Source: Saliterribacillus persicus
GTDB taxonomy: Bacteria; Bacillota; Bacilli; Bacillales; Amphibacillaceae
Direction: 5' to 3'
NCBI RefSeq assembly: GCF_003337485.1
Contig: NZ_QPJJ01000006.1
Span: forward strand, 1-64,000
Length of the DNA stretch: 64,000 bases
Shown here: positions 24,272-34,026 of the stretch, one piece after another
How positions within the stretch are numbered: position 1 is the first letter of the stretch
Layout: each line of letters starts with the position of its first letter
Notes under the pieces: generated by a model
Told to the model about the DNA's origin: nothing
What the model saw: only the letters and a program-made list of their open reading frames with translations
Database searches by the model: none
Program-made: the position numbers and the translations under genes

Positions 24272-24302
24272 AAAAAAAACAGTAAAGATATCCTTTACTG
24301 CT
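24272..24302 (-). terminator. Terminator of ynbB
   Basis: GCAGTAAAG and CTTTACTGT pair around GATAT, followed by TTTTTTT on the minus strand, 3 nt after the ynbB stop. Confidence 0.85.
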
Positions 24303-24305
24303 TTT

Positions 24306-25535
24306 CTAACTCTTTATCATTTTTAATGCTTCTATTATAGCAAGCTTCACATGTGTATATATAATTCCACCTTGTATATAAGCTGTATATGGCGGTCTTA
24401 TTGGTCCATCTGCAGTTAGTTCTAAGCTTGCACCTTGCACGAAGGTTCCAGCAGCCATTATGACGTCACTCTCATAACCAGGCATAGATGCTGGATACGG
24501 TGTCACGTGTGAATTAATCGGTGACTGATGTTGAATCGCCTGACAGAATTCAACCATTTCTTCTGCTGTTTCAAAGGTAACAGATTGGATGAGATCGGTT
24601 CTTTTTTCATTATAGGATGGTGAAGTGTTAAAACCCGCTTCAGATAATATTGCGGAGGTAAAAATAGAGCCTTTTAACGCTTCAGATACTACATGGGGCG
24701 CAATAAAAAATCCTTGATAAAATTCTCTAAGCAACCCTAAATTAGGACCAATTTCTTTCCCAATTCCTGGAGCTGTTAGCTGATTTGCTACTTGATCTAT
24801 TAAATCCTTTGTCCCCGCTATATATCCTCCGGTGCGCGCAAGACCTCCTCCAGGATTTTTGATAAGAGAGCCCGCCATTATATCTGCTCCAACGTCTGTA
24901 GGTTCTTTTTCTTCCACAAACTCGCCATAACAATTATCAACAAACACGATTAAATCCTTTCGAATTGATCTAATTTTGTTAATCATGTATTCTAATTGCT
25001 CCATATCAAAGGAAGGCCGATCCGCATACCCTTTTGAGCGTTGAATTGCGATGACTTTCGTATTATCAGAAAGCGTTTCTTCAAATTGCTGCCAGTCAAT
25101 GCCTTTTTCATTTAACAAAGGAATATAATCCGTTCTAATATCTAAGTCGAAAAGTGATCCAGAACGGTCCTTTTTTTCTCCTATAATTTTTTCTAACGTA
25201 TCATATGGCTTTCCGGTTAAGTATATAAGGTGGTCATTGGGTCTAAGTAATCCAAATAAAGAAAGTGAAATTGCATGCGTGCCTGAAATGATTTGTGGTC
25301 GCATAAGTGAATCTTCAGCACCAAAGGCATTAGCAACTACGGCTTCTAGCTTATCCCTACCATAATCATCATATCCATATCCCGTTGTTTCATTAAAATC
25401 ACTATCACTAACTCTGTTCTCCTTAAAAGCCTGTAATACTTTTGCTTGATTAAGCTCTGCTATCTTATCTATTTCCTTTAAAATAGGTGAGATTCGCTCT
25501 TCGATAGCTTGTTTTTCTTGTTGAATATTAAACAT
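24306..25535 (-). CDS. ynbB: YnbB, PLP-dependent methionine gamma-lyase-like protein
   Basis: A 409-residue protein of the YnbB family (often called aluminium resistance protein) with a fold-type I aminotransferase layout. Typical parts are GTHAISLSLFGLLRPNDHLI, VFVDNCYGEFVEEKEP with the PLP-binding Asp, and SLIKNPGGGLARTGGYIAG, where the Lys is the likely PLP Schiff base. The C-terminus carries PPYTAYIQGGIIYTHVK. The substrate is unknown; a cysteine or methionine-related lyase is inferred from family ties. It lies 3 nt after hflX and ahead of glnR, the conserved hfq-hflX-ynbB-glnRA order, and has its own terminator. Confidence 0.9.
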   Translation of the reverse strand: MFNIQQEKQAIEERISPILKEIDKIAELNQAKVLQAFKENRVSDSDFNETTGYGYDDYGRDKLEAVVANAFGAEDSLMRPQIISGTHAISLSLFGLLRPNDHLIYLTGKPYDTLEKIIGEKKDRSGSLFDLDIRTDYIPLLNEKGIDWQQFEETLSDNTKVIAIQRSKGYADRPSFDMEQLEYMINKIRSIRKDLIVFVDNCYGEFVEEKEPTDVGADIMAGSLIKNPGGGLARTGGYIAGTKDLIDQVANQLTAPGIGKEIGPNLGLLREFYQGFFIAPHVVSEALKGSIFTSAILSEAGFNTSPSYNEKRTDLIQSVTFETAEEMVEFCQAIQHQSPINSHVTPYPASMPGYESDVIMAAGTFVQGASLELTADGPIRPPYTAYIQGGIIYTHVKLAIIEALKMIKS

Positions 25536-25538
25536 AAA

Positions 25539-26777
25539 CTAATTTTTTCCTTTCAAATACTGATTTACAGGGTGAGTGGGTTCTATAAATCCCTCGATAA
25601 AATATTGATTTTCTGCTTCTATAAATTTTTCTTCTGTTAAAATGGAATGCTTTCTCATTAAATCTAGAATTTTCCCCTCTGAAGCTGAAACAAAACTAGA
25701 AAAAGAGACCCATTCTGTTTTAATTAATTTTTCTAAAGAATGTGTGACACGTTCTACATCGTCAGAATCTAACGCACTTATCAGTTCAAACGGCACAGAA
25801 GAAGGTGTGAAAGTCTGCTCCACTAAGTCTTTTTTGTTATAGATAGTTAACATAGGAATATTTTCTGCTTCTAAATCATTTAACAAGGAGATGACTGTAT
25901 TTTCATGGTCTAAATAATTGGTAGCAGAAGCATCAATAACGTGTAAGATAAAATCAGCTTCTGTTACTTCTTCTAACGTGGAGCGAAATGCTGCTACCAA
26001 TGAAGTTGGTAAATCTTGAATAAATCCAACTGTATCTGACATAATAATTTCCAGTCCACTTGGTAAACGTAATTGTCTCGTTAAAGGATCAAGTGTGGCA
26101 AATAGCTTGTCTTCCTGCAAGCTTGTACTATTTGTTAGTGCATTAAATAGTGTTGATTTACCAGCATTCGTATAACCAACAATAGCCACTTGTGTGGTAT
26201 GATTTCTCTTTCGCCTGGTACGGTATTGTTCTCTTTGTTTCACTACCGCTTCCAATCGGTCTTTAATTTCTTTCATTCTGCGGCGAATATGGCGCCTATC
26301 TGATTCTAATTTTGATTCACCAGGACCTCTTGTTCCAATTCCTCCGGCAAGTTTGGACATCGCTTCCCCTTGACCATGAATTCTTGGTAGCATATATTCA
26401 TATTGTGCAAGTTCAACTTGGAGTTTACCTTCTTTTGTCTTGGCCCGTAAGGCAAAAATATCTAAAATCAACTGACTTCTATCTATTACTTTTACGCCCA
26501 CATGCTCTTGAATATTTCTAATTTGACTACCTGATAACTCTCCATTACTAATTAATAAATCAATCTCTTCTTCTTCCATCTGTTCTTGTAGCTCTTCAAG
26601 CTTACCTTCCCCCATATAATATCTTGGGTGTGGTTTTGGCCTATTTTGTGTTGATGTGAATATTACCTCTCCATTAGCTGTTTCGACAAGCTGCGTTAAT
26701 TCCTGTAACGAATATGAAAAGCGCTCATCTTCATCTTTTTGTGTTTTAACTGCAATAATTGCGACTCTTTCTTTCAT
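25539..26777 (-). CDS. hflX: Ribosome-associated GTPase HflX
   Basis: A 412-residue GTPase that binds the 50S subunit and can split or rescue ribosomes under stress. The N-terminal HflX domain contains RPKPHPRYYMGEGKLEEL and ends with the glycine-rich GGIGTRGPGESKLE. The G domain has G1 GYTNAGKST near residue 200, G3 DTVGFIQDLP and G4 YNKKD. The C-terminal region is short, as in B. subtilis YnbA. Nothing is missing. The start at 26777 has only a weak ribosome site. It follows hfq after a terminator and precedes ynbB by 3 nt. Confidence 0.95.
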   Translation of the reverse strand: MKERVAIIAVKTQKDEDERFSYSLQELTQLVETANGEVIFTSTQNRPKPHPRYYMGEGKLEELQEQMEEEEIDLLISNGELSGSQIRNIQEHVGVKVIDRSQLILDIFALRAKTKEGKLQVELAQYEYMLPRIHGQGEAMSKLAGGIGTRGPGESKLESDRRHIRRRMKEIKDRLEAVVKQREQYRTRRKRNHTTQVAIVGYTNAGKSTLFNALTNSTSLQEDKLFATLDPLTRQLRLPSGLEIIMSDTVGFIQDLPTSLVAAFRSTLEEVTEADFILHVIDASATNYLDHENTVISLLNDLEAENIPMLTIYNKKDLVEQTFTPSSVPFELISALDSDDVERVTHSLEKLIKTEWVSFSSFVSASEGKILDLMRKHSILTEEKFIEAENQYFIEGFIEPTHPVNQYLKGKN

Positions 26778-26872
26778 AAATAAACCAACTTTCTATGAAT
26801 TCCGTATGTGATAATCATGTGGAAAATATATTTCTTTATTATTTTATCTTTTTTAGAATACCTCTATACATA

Positions 26873-26901
26873 ATAAAGGCGCTAATAGTTTAGCGCCTTT
26901 A
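26873..26901 (-). terminator. Intrinsic terminator of hfq
   Basis: AAAGGCGCTAA and TTAGCGCCTTT pair around a short ACTA-like loop, 2 nt past the hfq stop, followed by ATTATG. Confidence 0.85.
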
Positions 26902-26903
26902 TC

Positions 26904-27128
26904 TTATTCTTTCTCAATATTAACATTTTTTGAAGGTGCAAATGTAGAAATTGCGTGTTTAAAAATTAACTGTTGTTTGCCTTCTGTCTCTAACAAAACA
27001 GTGAAATTATCAAAAGCCTTTACTACACCTCGTAATTGAAAACCATTTGTGAGGAAAATAGTAACAGGAATTCGTTCTTTCCTAAGTTGATTTAAATATT
27101 GATCTTGAATATTTACAGTTTGTGACAT
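26904..27128 (-). CDS. hfq: RNA chaperone Hfq
   Basis: A 74-residue Sm-like protein forming a hexameric ring that binds A-rich and U-rich RNA. The Sm1 motif is [18 protein letters not shown] and the Sm2 motif is KHAIST, the Gram-positive version of YKHAIS. Length is that of Bacillus Hfq (73). AAGGAGG precedes the ATG. It lies 38 nt after miaA, the widely conserved miaA-hfq pair, and before hflX. Confidence 0.97.
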   Translation of the reverse strand: MSQTVNIQDQYLNQLRKERIPVTIFLTNGFQLRGVVKAFDNFTVLLETEGKQQLIFKHAISTFAPSKNVNIEKE

Positions 27129-27166
27129 GAATGTTTCCTCCTTTTTCTATCTATACAAGTATTATT

Positions 27167-28099
27167 CTAGGTGGATTGCAAGAATCCTTCTAAATCATTT
27201 AAAATATTTTCTAAATACTCTAAATCTTTGTCTTCTTCTACATTATACCAGTTTATATGCATTTTATTTCTAAACCAAGTAAATTGTCTTTTAGCAAATC
27301 GTCTAGAATTTCTTTTTAGAAGCTCTATAGCTGTATCAAAAGAATTTTGATTGTCGATATACGCTACGATTTCTTTATAACCGATTGCGCCCATGGGTTG
27401 TAATTCCCGATATCCTTTTTCTAATAATGCTTTCACTTCACTTATTAATCCCTGCTCTATCATTAAATCTACCCGTTTATTTATACGATCATATAATCGT
27501 GATCGCTCCATTTGTAAACCAATTATATGCACATCGTATAATGGCGTTAAGGCCTTCTCATGTCGATCAGACATTTTATCACCTGAGTGCTCATAAATCT
27601 CCAATGCACGTATGACTCTTCTCACATTGTTGGGATGAATTTTTTTTGCTTGTTCAGGATCTATTCTTTCAAGTCTTTTATATACCTTATCTATGCCATC
27701 TGTTTCTATTTCTTTTGATAGCTTTTCTTCAAATAGTGTATTTCTTTTTTCCTCTGTAAATTTATAATTATAGAGCGCTGCTTGAATATAAAGACCAGTA
27801 CCCCCTACAATGATAGGCAGTTTTCCTCGATAACTAATTTCTTTAATTAAGGAACGTGCTTCCTTTTGAAAGTTAGCAGCAGAATAGGACTCAGTCGGTT
27901 CTAATGTATCAATTAGATGATGCGTAACCCCATCCATTTCTTTAGTTGAAACCTTAGCTGTACCTATGTCGAAGTCTTTATAAATTTGCATCGAATCACC
28001 ACTTATAATTTCACCATTATATTTTTTGGCAATGTCGATACCTAAACTAGATTTTCCGACAGCTGTTGGTCCTACAATAGCTATCACTTTTTGTTTCAT
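27167..28099 (-). CDS. miaA: tRNA dimethylallyltransferase MiaA
   Basis: A 310-residue enzyme that adds a dimethylallyl group to N6 of A37 in tRNAs reading UNN codons; MiaB, encoded at 34026-35603, then adds the methylthio group. The P-loop GPTAVGKSSL opens the protein. It is followed by SGDSMQIYKDFDIGTAK, with the catalytic Asp and tRNA contacts, and GTGLYIQAALYNY and FAKRQFTWFRNK near the C-terminus. Length and motifs are normal. It starts 22 nt after mutL ends, so it is probably in a mutS-mutL-miaA-hfq transcript. Confidence 0.97.
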   Translation of the reverse strand: MKQKVIAIVGPTAVGKSSLGIDIAKKYNGEIISGDSMQIYKDFDIGTAKVSTKEMDGVTHHLIDTLEPTESYSAANFQKEARSLIKEISYRGKLPIIVGGTGLYIQAALYNYKFTEEKRNTLFEEKLSKEIETDGIDKVYKRLERIDPEQAKKIHPNNVRRVIRALEIYEHSGDKMSDRHEKALTPLYDVHIIGLQMERSRLYDRINKRVDLMIEQGLISEVKALLEKGYRELQPMGAIGYKEIVAYIDNQNSFDTAIELLKRNSRRFAKRQFTWFRNKMHINWYNVEEDKDLEYLENILNDLEGFLQST

Positions 28100-28121
28100 A
28101 AAATAACCTCTCTATCCCCTA

Positions 28122-30002
28122 TTACATGATTCTTTTAAACATTTTTTCCATTTCGTAGGTTGAGAATTGAATAATAATAGGTCGTCCATGTGGACATGTA
28201 AACGGGTCTGTGCACTTTCTTAAATCTTCTAAAAGCTGAAACATATCATCGTTATTTAAATAATGATTAGCCTTAATGGATCGTTTACATGACATTAATA
28301 TTGCTGCTTCTTCTCTTAGTTTGTATATATCTATTTTTCCTACATCCATTATCTGTTCAATCATCTCTCTAATAACTTCTTCTTCAAAGCCCTTTGGAAA
28401 CCAGTTAGGATGTGAACGTATGATATACGTTTGATGACCAAATTCTTCAAAAAATAGTCCAACCTTCTCGAGCTGTACTTTATGTTCCTCAATTAATAAG
28501 GTTTCTTGTTTTGTAAATTCAAACGTAATTGGTACAAGTAGCTCCTGTACTTCTTTGGAGACATCGCCTATCATATCTTTAAAAAATTCATACTTAATTC
28601 TTTCCTGGGCAGCGTGCTGGTCAATAATATATAAGCCAGCTTCGTTTTGAGCTAGAATATATGTACCATGATGTTGTCCGATTGGATACATTTGAGGTAC
28701 TCCGGTTTGATCCTCTAATTCGGCTTGTTGTTCGCTTTCTTCTTCAGTTGAATTATTTATTGCTTCTTCTTTTTCAGTTACATCCTTCTCATAGAAGCTA
28801 TCAACTGGACTATCATTCGAAAAAAGACCGCTTGAAATATTTTCGTTTTTTATAGAGTCATCATTAGCTGCATTCCAAGGATACTTTTCATCATGAACTT
28901 CTGTTTGGTTTATTTTTGAAAGCTTCTCAGAAGCTTCTGGGTTCTTCTCTTGACCAAACATAAAGCTATGCTGTAATGATTTTTCTTTTGACACTTTCTT
29001 ATGTCCAGCTGGAATCAACCGTTGCTCTCTCAATGCATTTTTTATCATTTCTTCTATCGCTTGAAAAAGCTCTTTTTCTTTACTAAATCGAACTTCTAAT
29101 TTTGCAGGATGGACATTTACATCAACCAAAACCGGATCCATTTCAATATTTAAAACTACAATAGGTTGACGTCCAATTGGTAACAAAGTATGGAAGCCTT
29201 GATAAATCGCACGAGCTAAAGCCATACTGCGAATATAACGACCATTTACTACTGTGGTCATATAATTTCTTGATGCTCGATTTACTTCTGGTTTAGCAAT
29301 AAACCCTGAAATAGAGAAATCTAACGTTTTATATTCCACTGGAATCATTGCTTTTGCAACTGACATACCATATACCTGAGCAATTATTTGAAGTAATTCA
29401 CCTTTTCCGCTTGAAAAGAATAATTTATTACCATTATGGACCAATTCAAATCGGATATCAGGATGGGAAAATGCCATTCGATTTATCGTATCACTAATAT
29501 GCCCTAGCTCAGTATGGATTGTTTTCATGTATTTTAAACGTGCAGGTGTATTATAAAATAAATCCTTAACAGCTATTTCAGTACCTTTTCTGGCATCCCC
29601 ATAACTTTCAGAAATAATTCTTCCACCTTCTAAAGCTAGAATAGAGCTACTCTGTGTTCCATCTGAGGTTTTGATTTGTAGTCGACTTACCGCCGCAATA
29701 CTCGCTAATGCCTCCCCACGAAAGCCTAGCGACCGTACATGAAAAAGATCTTGTTCATTCTTTATTTTGCTCGTTGCATGTCTAAAAAATGCCTTTTTAC
29801 AATCTTCTCTATCCATTCCATCTCCGTCATCCGCCACTGTTATAGAAGATAGTCCTGCTTCTTCAATTTCGATTTTTATCCACTTACTATTTGCATCAAT
29901 ACTATTTTCCACTAATTCCTTCACAACTGAAGCAGGTCTTTCTACTACTTCTCCTGCTGCGATCTTGTTCGCTAGGATATCAGGCATCTGAAAGATAGCC
30001 AT
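28122..30002 (-). CDS. mutL: DNA mismatch repair protein MutL
   Basis: A 626-residue protein linking mismatch recognition by MutS to strand removal. The GHKL ATPase domain has [16 protein letters not shown] and [10 protein letters not shown]. An acidic low-complexity linker (about residues 350-430) separates it from the C-terminal dimerisation and endonuclease domain, with [12 protein letters not shown], the metal-binding DQHA(X)2E(X)4E motif, and the CPHGRP motif near the end. MutL therefore is the nicking type found in bacteria without MutH. The second of two adjacent ATGs (30002) is slightly better spaced from GAGGTG. It follows mutS by 32 nt. Confidence 0.97.
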   Translation of the reverse strand: MAIFQMPDILANKIAAGEVVERPASVVKELVENSIDANSKWIKIEIEEAGLSSITVADDGDGMDREDCKKAFFRHATSKIKNEQDLFHVRSLGFRGEALASIAAVSRLQIKTSDGTQSSSILALEGGRIISESYGDARKGTEIAVKDLFYNTPARLKYMKTIHTELGHISDTINRMAFSHPDIRFELVHNGNKLFFSSGKGELLQIIAQVYGMSVAKAMIPVEYKTLDFSISGFIAKPEVNRASRNYMTTVVNGRYIRSMALARAIYQGFHTLLPIGRQPIVVLNIEMDPVLVDVNVHPAKLEVRFSKEKELFQAIEEMIKNALREQRLIPAGHKKVSKEKSLQHSFMFGQEKNPEASEKLSKINQTEVHDEKYPWNAANDDSIKNENISSGLFSNDSPVDSFYEKDVTEKEEAINNSTEEESEQQAELEDQTGVPQMYPIGQHHGTYILAQNEAGLYIIDQHAAQERIKYEFFKDMIGDVSKEVQELLVPITFEFTKQETLLIEEHKVQLEKVGLFFEEFGHQTYIIRSHPNWFPKGFEEEVIREMIEQIMDVGKIDIYKLREEAAILMSCKRSIKANHYLNNDDMFQLLEDLRKCTDPFTCPHGRPIIIQFSTYEMEKMFKRIM

Positions 30003-30034
30003 CATCTCACCTCACTTATTATAAAAATGATTCA

Positions 30035-32608
30035 TTATTCCTTTAGTTTTTTCTGAATCTGATAAAGTTCATTCAATGCATCCATTGGAGTCATTTCTAA
30101 AATATTAAGTTTTAAAATGGCTTCTACCGTTTTACTATTTGCTGCTTTTGGCATTGGTTGCTTGGACTTTTTCTCATCTGCCGGAAAGAATGATAATTGA
30201 TCTAATGCTTCAGATTCTTTAATTTTCCCTTTATTAGAGCCTTCGAGTTCCTTTAATATAACAGAAGCACGATCGATCAGTTCATCAGGAAGGGATGCCA
30301 GCTTAGCCACATGGATCCCGTAACTTTCATCCGCAGCTCCATCTTGAATTTGGTGTAAAAATACAACTTTCCCATCGATTTCTTCCGCTTCTACATGAAT
30401 ATTTTTTAATCTTTCTAGGTTATCTTCTAAACTAGTAAGTTCATGATAGTGCGTCGAAAATAACGTTTTCGCTTGAACATGATGATGTAAATGCTCGATG
30501 ATAGCCTGGGCTAATGCCATGCCATCATATGTACTTGTACCTCGTCCAATTTCATCAAATAGAATAAGACTGTCAGAGGTTGCATGTTGTATAGCATTAT
30601 TTGCTTCTAACATCTCTATCATAAAGGTACTTTGACCAGCGACAAGGTCATCAGCCGCACCAATTCGGGTAAAAATCTGATCAAAAAGTGGCAATACTGC
30701 TTTCTCACATGGAACAAAACAACCGATTTGAGCCATAATAACCGTTAAAGCAAATTGACGCATATACGTACTTTTACCTGACATATTTGGTCCTGTAATC
30801 AATAAAAGCTCTTTTTCTTTATCCATATTTATATCATTTGGCACAAAATGGCCATTCTTCATTACTTTTTCTACGACGGGGTGTCTACATTTCTCAATTT
30901 GAACTACCTTATTTGTGGAAAAATTAGGTTTAACATAATTATTTTCTTCACTAATCGTCGCAAAGCTTTGCAATACATCTATTTCACTAATAATATCTGC
31001 TAGTTCCTGCAATTGAGAAATATAACCTCTTACTTGATCACGAATTTTTAAGAATAGCTCATACTCAAGCTCTATGCTTTTTTCTTCCGCTTCAAGAATA
31101 AGTGATTCTTTTTCTTTTAACTCAGGTGTAATGTATCTTTCCGCGTTGGTTAACGTTTGCTTTCGTTCATACATTCCTTCTGGCAATAAATGAAGATTAG
31201 CTTTAGTTACTTCAATATAATAGCCAAACACTCGGTTATAACCAATTTTTAGTGACTTAATCTTGGTTTTTTCTTTTTCCTTTTTTTCTAATTCAGCAAT
31301 CCACTGTTTACCGTTTCTAGATGCATAACGGTATTGGTCTAATTGCTCATTGTATCCATCCTTAATAATATTTCCTTCTTTAATCGAAAGGGACGGATCA
31401 TCTGAAATACTTTTATCCAGAATTTCAAATAAAGCTGGTAAGGGATCTATTTTCTCACTTAAGGCCATGATTTCCTTATTTGAAAATTGATTTAATATTT
31501 CTTTTAAAGATGGAATTCTACTAATGGAGTTTTTAAGCTGTACTAAATCTTTGGCATGAACATTTCCATAAGAAACTCGTCCTGCTAATCTTTCCATATC
31601 ATAAATAGCAGTTAAATGTTCTCTTAGTGTTTGTCTTTCAAAAAATTGTTGTTGAAATCCTTCTACTACAGTTAATCTTTTTTCAATTTGATTTTTACTC
31701 AGTAAAGGACGCTCCATCCATTTTTTCAGCTTCCGCGCTCCCATTGCAGTTACAGTTTTATCTAAAATCCATAATAAACTACCATATTTTTCATTTCGAA
31801 TTAAAGAATTGGTAATTTCTAAATTTCTTTTTGAATAAAGATCTAAAGCCATGTATTCTTTGAGCTCTATTTCTTGTGCTGGCCTTAAATGATCAATGGA
31901 CCGTTTTTGCGTATAAAACATGTAGGAAAATAAATGATTACAGGTCCTTTTTAAATTATCATTGGTGAGTGATGAGAGTAATGCTTTCTGACTTTCTATC
32001 TCAAATTCCTCTTCTAGTTCAGATATGGTGAATTGATATCGTTCCTTTAATTCAGAACGTAACTGATCAGGGAAATCTTCTTTTAATACAATTTCTTTGA
32101 TTGGTCGATTTGCGATTTCAGTAATGACCGCATGCCAACCATCTTCTACTATTGCTGTAATAGTTTCACCTGTTGATAAGTCTGTATAAGCTAATCCGAA
32201 GTTTTCTTCGTTAATAAAATGAATTGTAGCTAAATAATTATTTTCCTTTTCATCCAACATACTTCCTTCCATTACAGTACCTGGGGTAATATGTTGCACT
32301 ACTTCTCTCTTTACGACACCTTTTGCTATTTTTGGATCTTCCACTTGCTCACATATAGCTACTTTAAAACCTTTTTCGATAAGTCTTTTAATATAGCCTT
32401 GAGCTGAGTGGTGAGGAACGCCGCACATTGGAATTCTTTCATCACTTCCACCGTCTCTACTGGTTAAAGTGATTTCCAATTCCAATGCCGCTTTCTTTGC
32501 ATCCTCAAAAAACATTTCATAAAAGTCACCTAATCTAAAAAACAAAAAACTATCTTGATATTTACTTTTAATTTTTAAATATTGTTCAATCATTGGCGTA
32601 AAACCCAT
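30035..32608 (-). CDS. mutS: DNA mismatch repair protein MutS
   Basis: An 857-residue mismatch sensor. The N-terminal domain opens MGFTPMIEQYLKIKSKYQDS, and FRLGDFYEMF carries the Phe-x-Glu mismatch wedge (FYE). The C-terminal ABC-type ATPase has Walker A GPNMSGKSTYMRQ near residue 605, Walker B LILFDEIGRGTSTYDG and the STHYHEL switch. Length is typical (B. subtilis 858). GGAGG precedes the ATG. It lies between cotE and mutL as in B. subtilis. Confidence 0.98.
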   Translation of the reverse strand: MGFTPMIEQYLKIKSKYQDSFLFFRLGDFYEMFFEDAKKAALELEITLTSRDGGSDERIPMCGVPHHSAQGYIKRLIEKGFKVAICEQVEDPKIAKGVVKREVVQHITPGTVMEGSMLDEKENNYLATIHFINEENFGLAYTDLSTGETITAIVEDGWHAVITEIANRPIKEIVLKEDFPDQLRSELKERYQFTISELEEEFEIESQKALLSSLTNDNLKRTCNHLFSYMFYTQKRSIDHLRPAQEIELKEYMALDLYSKRNLEITNSLIRNEKYGSLLWILDKTVTAMGARKLKKWMERPLLSKNQIEKRLTVVEGFQQQFFERQTLREHLTAIYDMERLAGRVSYGNVHAKDLVQLKNSISRIPSLKEILNQFSNKEIMALSEKIDPLPALFEILDKSISDDPSLSIKEGNIIKDGYNEQLDQYRYASRNGKQWIAELEKKEKEKTKIKSLKIGYNRVFGYYIEVTKANLHLLPEGMYERKQTLTNAERYITPELKEKESLILEAEEKSIELEYELFLKIRDQVRGYISQLQELADIISEIDVLQSFATISEENNYVKPNFSTNKVVQIEKCRHPVVEKVMKNGHFVPNDINMDKEKELLLITGPNMSGKSTYMRQFALTVIMAQIGCFVPCEKAVLPLFDQIFTRIGAADDLVAGQSTFMIEMLEANNAIQHATSDSLILFDEIGRGTSTYDGMALAQAIIEHLHHHVQAKTLFSTHYHELTSLEDNLERLKNIHVEAEEIDGKVVFLHQIQDGAADESYGIHVAKLASLPDELIDRASVILKELEGSNKGKIKESEALDQLSFFPADEKKSKQPMPKAANSKTVEAILKLNILEMTPMDALNELYQIQKKLKE

Positions 32609-32727
32609 TTTTCATCCTCCGTACATTTAATCTACCTGTATTATAGCATAGATAATACCTCATTTAATGACTCTAGAATCGATTAATCATCAGCTAAAGA
32701 TGCATGCATTTTACCATGATAAAGAAG

Positions 32728-32757
32728 AAAGTGTATACCAAAAGGCGTATACACTTC
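32728..32757 (-). terminator. Probable terminator of cotE
   Basis: AAGTGTATAC and GTATACACTT pair around a short loop, followed by TCTTCTTT on the minus strand, 20 nt past the cotE stop. Confidence 0.6.
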
Positions 32758-32776
32758 ATCATTGATCATGTATCCA

Positions 32777-33343
32777 TTATACTCTTTCTTCATGGCCTTT
32801 TGACTTATGCTTAGGTTCGATTGATGATAACTCGTCATCTGATACCGGCCACTCCCAAGAATCTTCACAGCTTTCACAGCTAGGGTCAATTCTTACACAA
32901 AGTTTTGTTTCGCCTACCGCTTCTACTAAAAATTCACGTTCTACTTCGACTTTAATCTTATGGCCTTCTGTTGTGATATTACACTCTAAACAATTGGGCT
33001 GTTGCAGTACTTTTGCAATAACTTCTGTCTCATTTCCAAATGATTGTTCATCCCTAACACTTAGTGGTATCTCATCCGTGTATTCTACTTTTTCTGTCAC
33101 TACCTGAGTTTTCGTATTATGATTGTAGGAAAACCAGATATTCACCTCATAGCTGCCATGAATTTCAACTACATCCTCACACTGTAATTTTGCTTTATAA
33201 TGATGGTTGATGATCCAGCATCCTAAAATACTTGTCGGCCGTTGAGGTGGTGTCATTGTATTGGTGTCGCGGATGAATTTTCGCCCCTTACCAATTACTG
33301 CTTTCGTTATGATCTCACGATAATCTTGATCAAAAAATGCCAT
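32777..33343 (-). CDS. cotE: Outer spore coat morphogenetic protein CotE
   Basis: A 188-residue protein that assembles the outer spore coat around the forespore. It is recognised by YREIITKAVIGKGRKFI near the N-terminus, then RPTSILGCWIINHHYKA and GSYEVNIWFSYNHNTKT, all typical of CotE. The C-terminal tail is acidic and charged (DPSCESCEDSWEWPVSDD), as in B. subtilis (181 residues). In B. subtilis cotE is transcribed by sigma-E and sigma-K; I could not assign its promoters here. AGGAGG precedes the ATG. It lies between ymcA and mutS, the conserved order. Confidence 0.95.
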   Translation of the reverse strand: MAFFDQDYREIITKAVIGKGRKFIRDTNTMTPPQRPTSILGCWIINHHYKAKLQCEDVVEIHGSYEVNIWFSYNHNTKTQVVTEKVEYTDEIPLSVRDEQSFGNETEVIAKVLQQPNCLECNITTEGHKIKVEVEREFLVEAVGETKLCVRIDPSCESCEDSWEWPVSDDELSSIEPKHKSKGHEERV

Positions 33344-33560
33344 TAGTAACTACCTCCTATTCTTTCCGTTTCATCTTATGCAAGACATTCACCTAGTGTG
33401 CTTGCATAGAAAAGAATCTTTCATTGATTCTAATTCATCCTATGCATCTGCCTATATTTGTGTAACAGTTAGTTTGTAATTTTATATAAACAGTTGCTCT
33501 TTATGGGTAATTTAACGGTAAAATAAAAAGGTGGCACATCCATCATTTAAAAGAGGTTAA

Positions 33561-33600
33561 AAAGACTACACACTCCTATAAATAGAAGGGTGTAGTCTTA
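33561..33600 (-). terminator. Intrinsic terminator of the miaB-ymcA operon
   Basis: AAGACTACAC and GTGTAGTCTT pair across a loop that itself is partly complementary, followed by TTTAACC on the minus strand, 3 nt after the ymcA stop. Confidence 0.8.
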
Positions 33601-33603
33601 TGT

Positions 33604-34026
33604 TTAATGACAACCAGAGTTCTGACTTTTTGAACCAGTTTCACCTGATAATAAATCTCCATCAGTCGATCGAATTACTTCATTAGTTATTTCTCTTGCT
33701 ATTGTATTTGTAACCAATTGTAAAATGTCATTAATGACCACTTGGGATTCCTTAAATTCTTGAACGATAGGAATTTCATCAATCTCTGCTTGAAGACGAT
33801 CGATTTCCTTCTCTACTTTTTCAAGAGCTTCATGCTTTCCGTATGCTTGAAAATTAACAGCTTGCTTTTGTAAGGCTTTTATCTTTTTAATCAAGCTCTG
33901 AATTTTTTGATTCTCATTTAACTTGGCTTCCAATTGCTTGAAACGGTCAATCTCATCAATGTTTGCCATCATTTTTGCTAATTTATGCGCTTCTTCTACC
34001 ACTTGATTTCTTGTATATACTGTCAT
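33604..34026 (-). CDS. ymcA: YmcA (RicA), RNase Y-complex and developmental regulator
   Basis: A 140-residue helical protein of the YlbF/YmcA family. With YlbF and YaaT it forms the RicAFT complex that steers RNase Y processing and supports biofilm formation, competence and sporulation. Typical parts are the N-terminal helix with EEAHKLAKMMANIDEIDRFK, then KKIKALQKQAVNFQAYGKHE and the C-terminal GSKSQNSGCH, whose Cys may be one of the iron-sulphur ligands described for the complex. Its start overlaps the miaB stop (TAATG), so the genes are translationally coupled. RNase Y itself is encoded at 38033-39595. Confidence 0.93.
   Translation of the reverse strand: MTVYTRNQVVEEAHKLAKMMANIDEIDRFKQLEAKLNENQKIQSLIKKIKALQKQAVNFQAYGKHEALEKVEKEIDRLQAEIDEIPIVQEFKESQVVINDILQLVTNTIAREITNEVIRSTDGDLLSGETGSKSQNSGCH

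Noticed and set aside
32683-32889. Minus-strand ORF of 68 codons near the cotE end
   Set aside because: It overlaps the 3' end of cotE in another frame and spans its terminator hairpin; no similarity or ribosome site seen.
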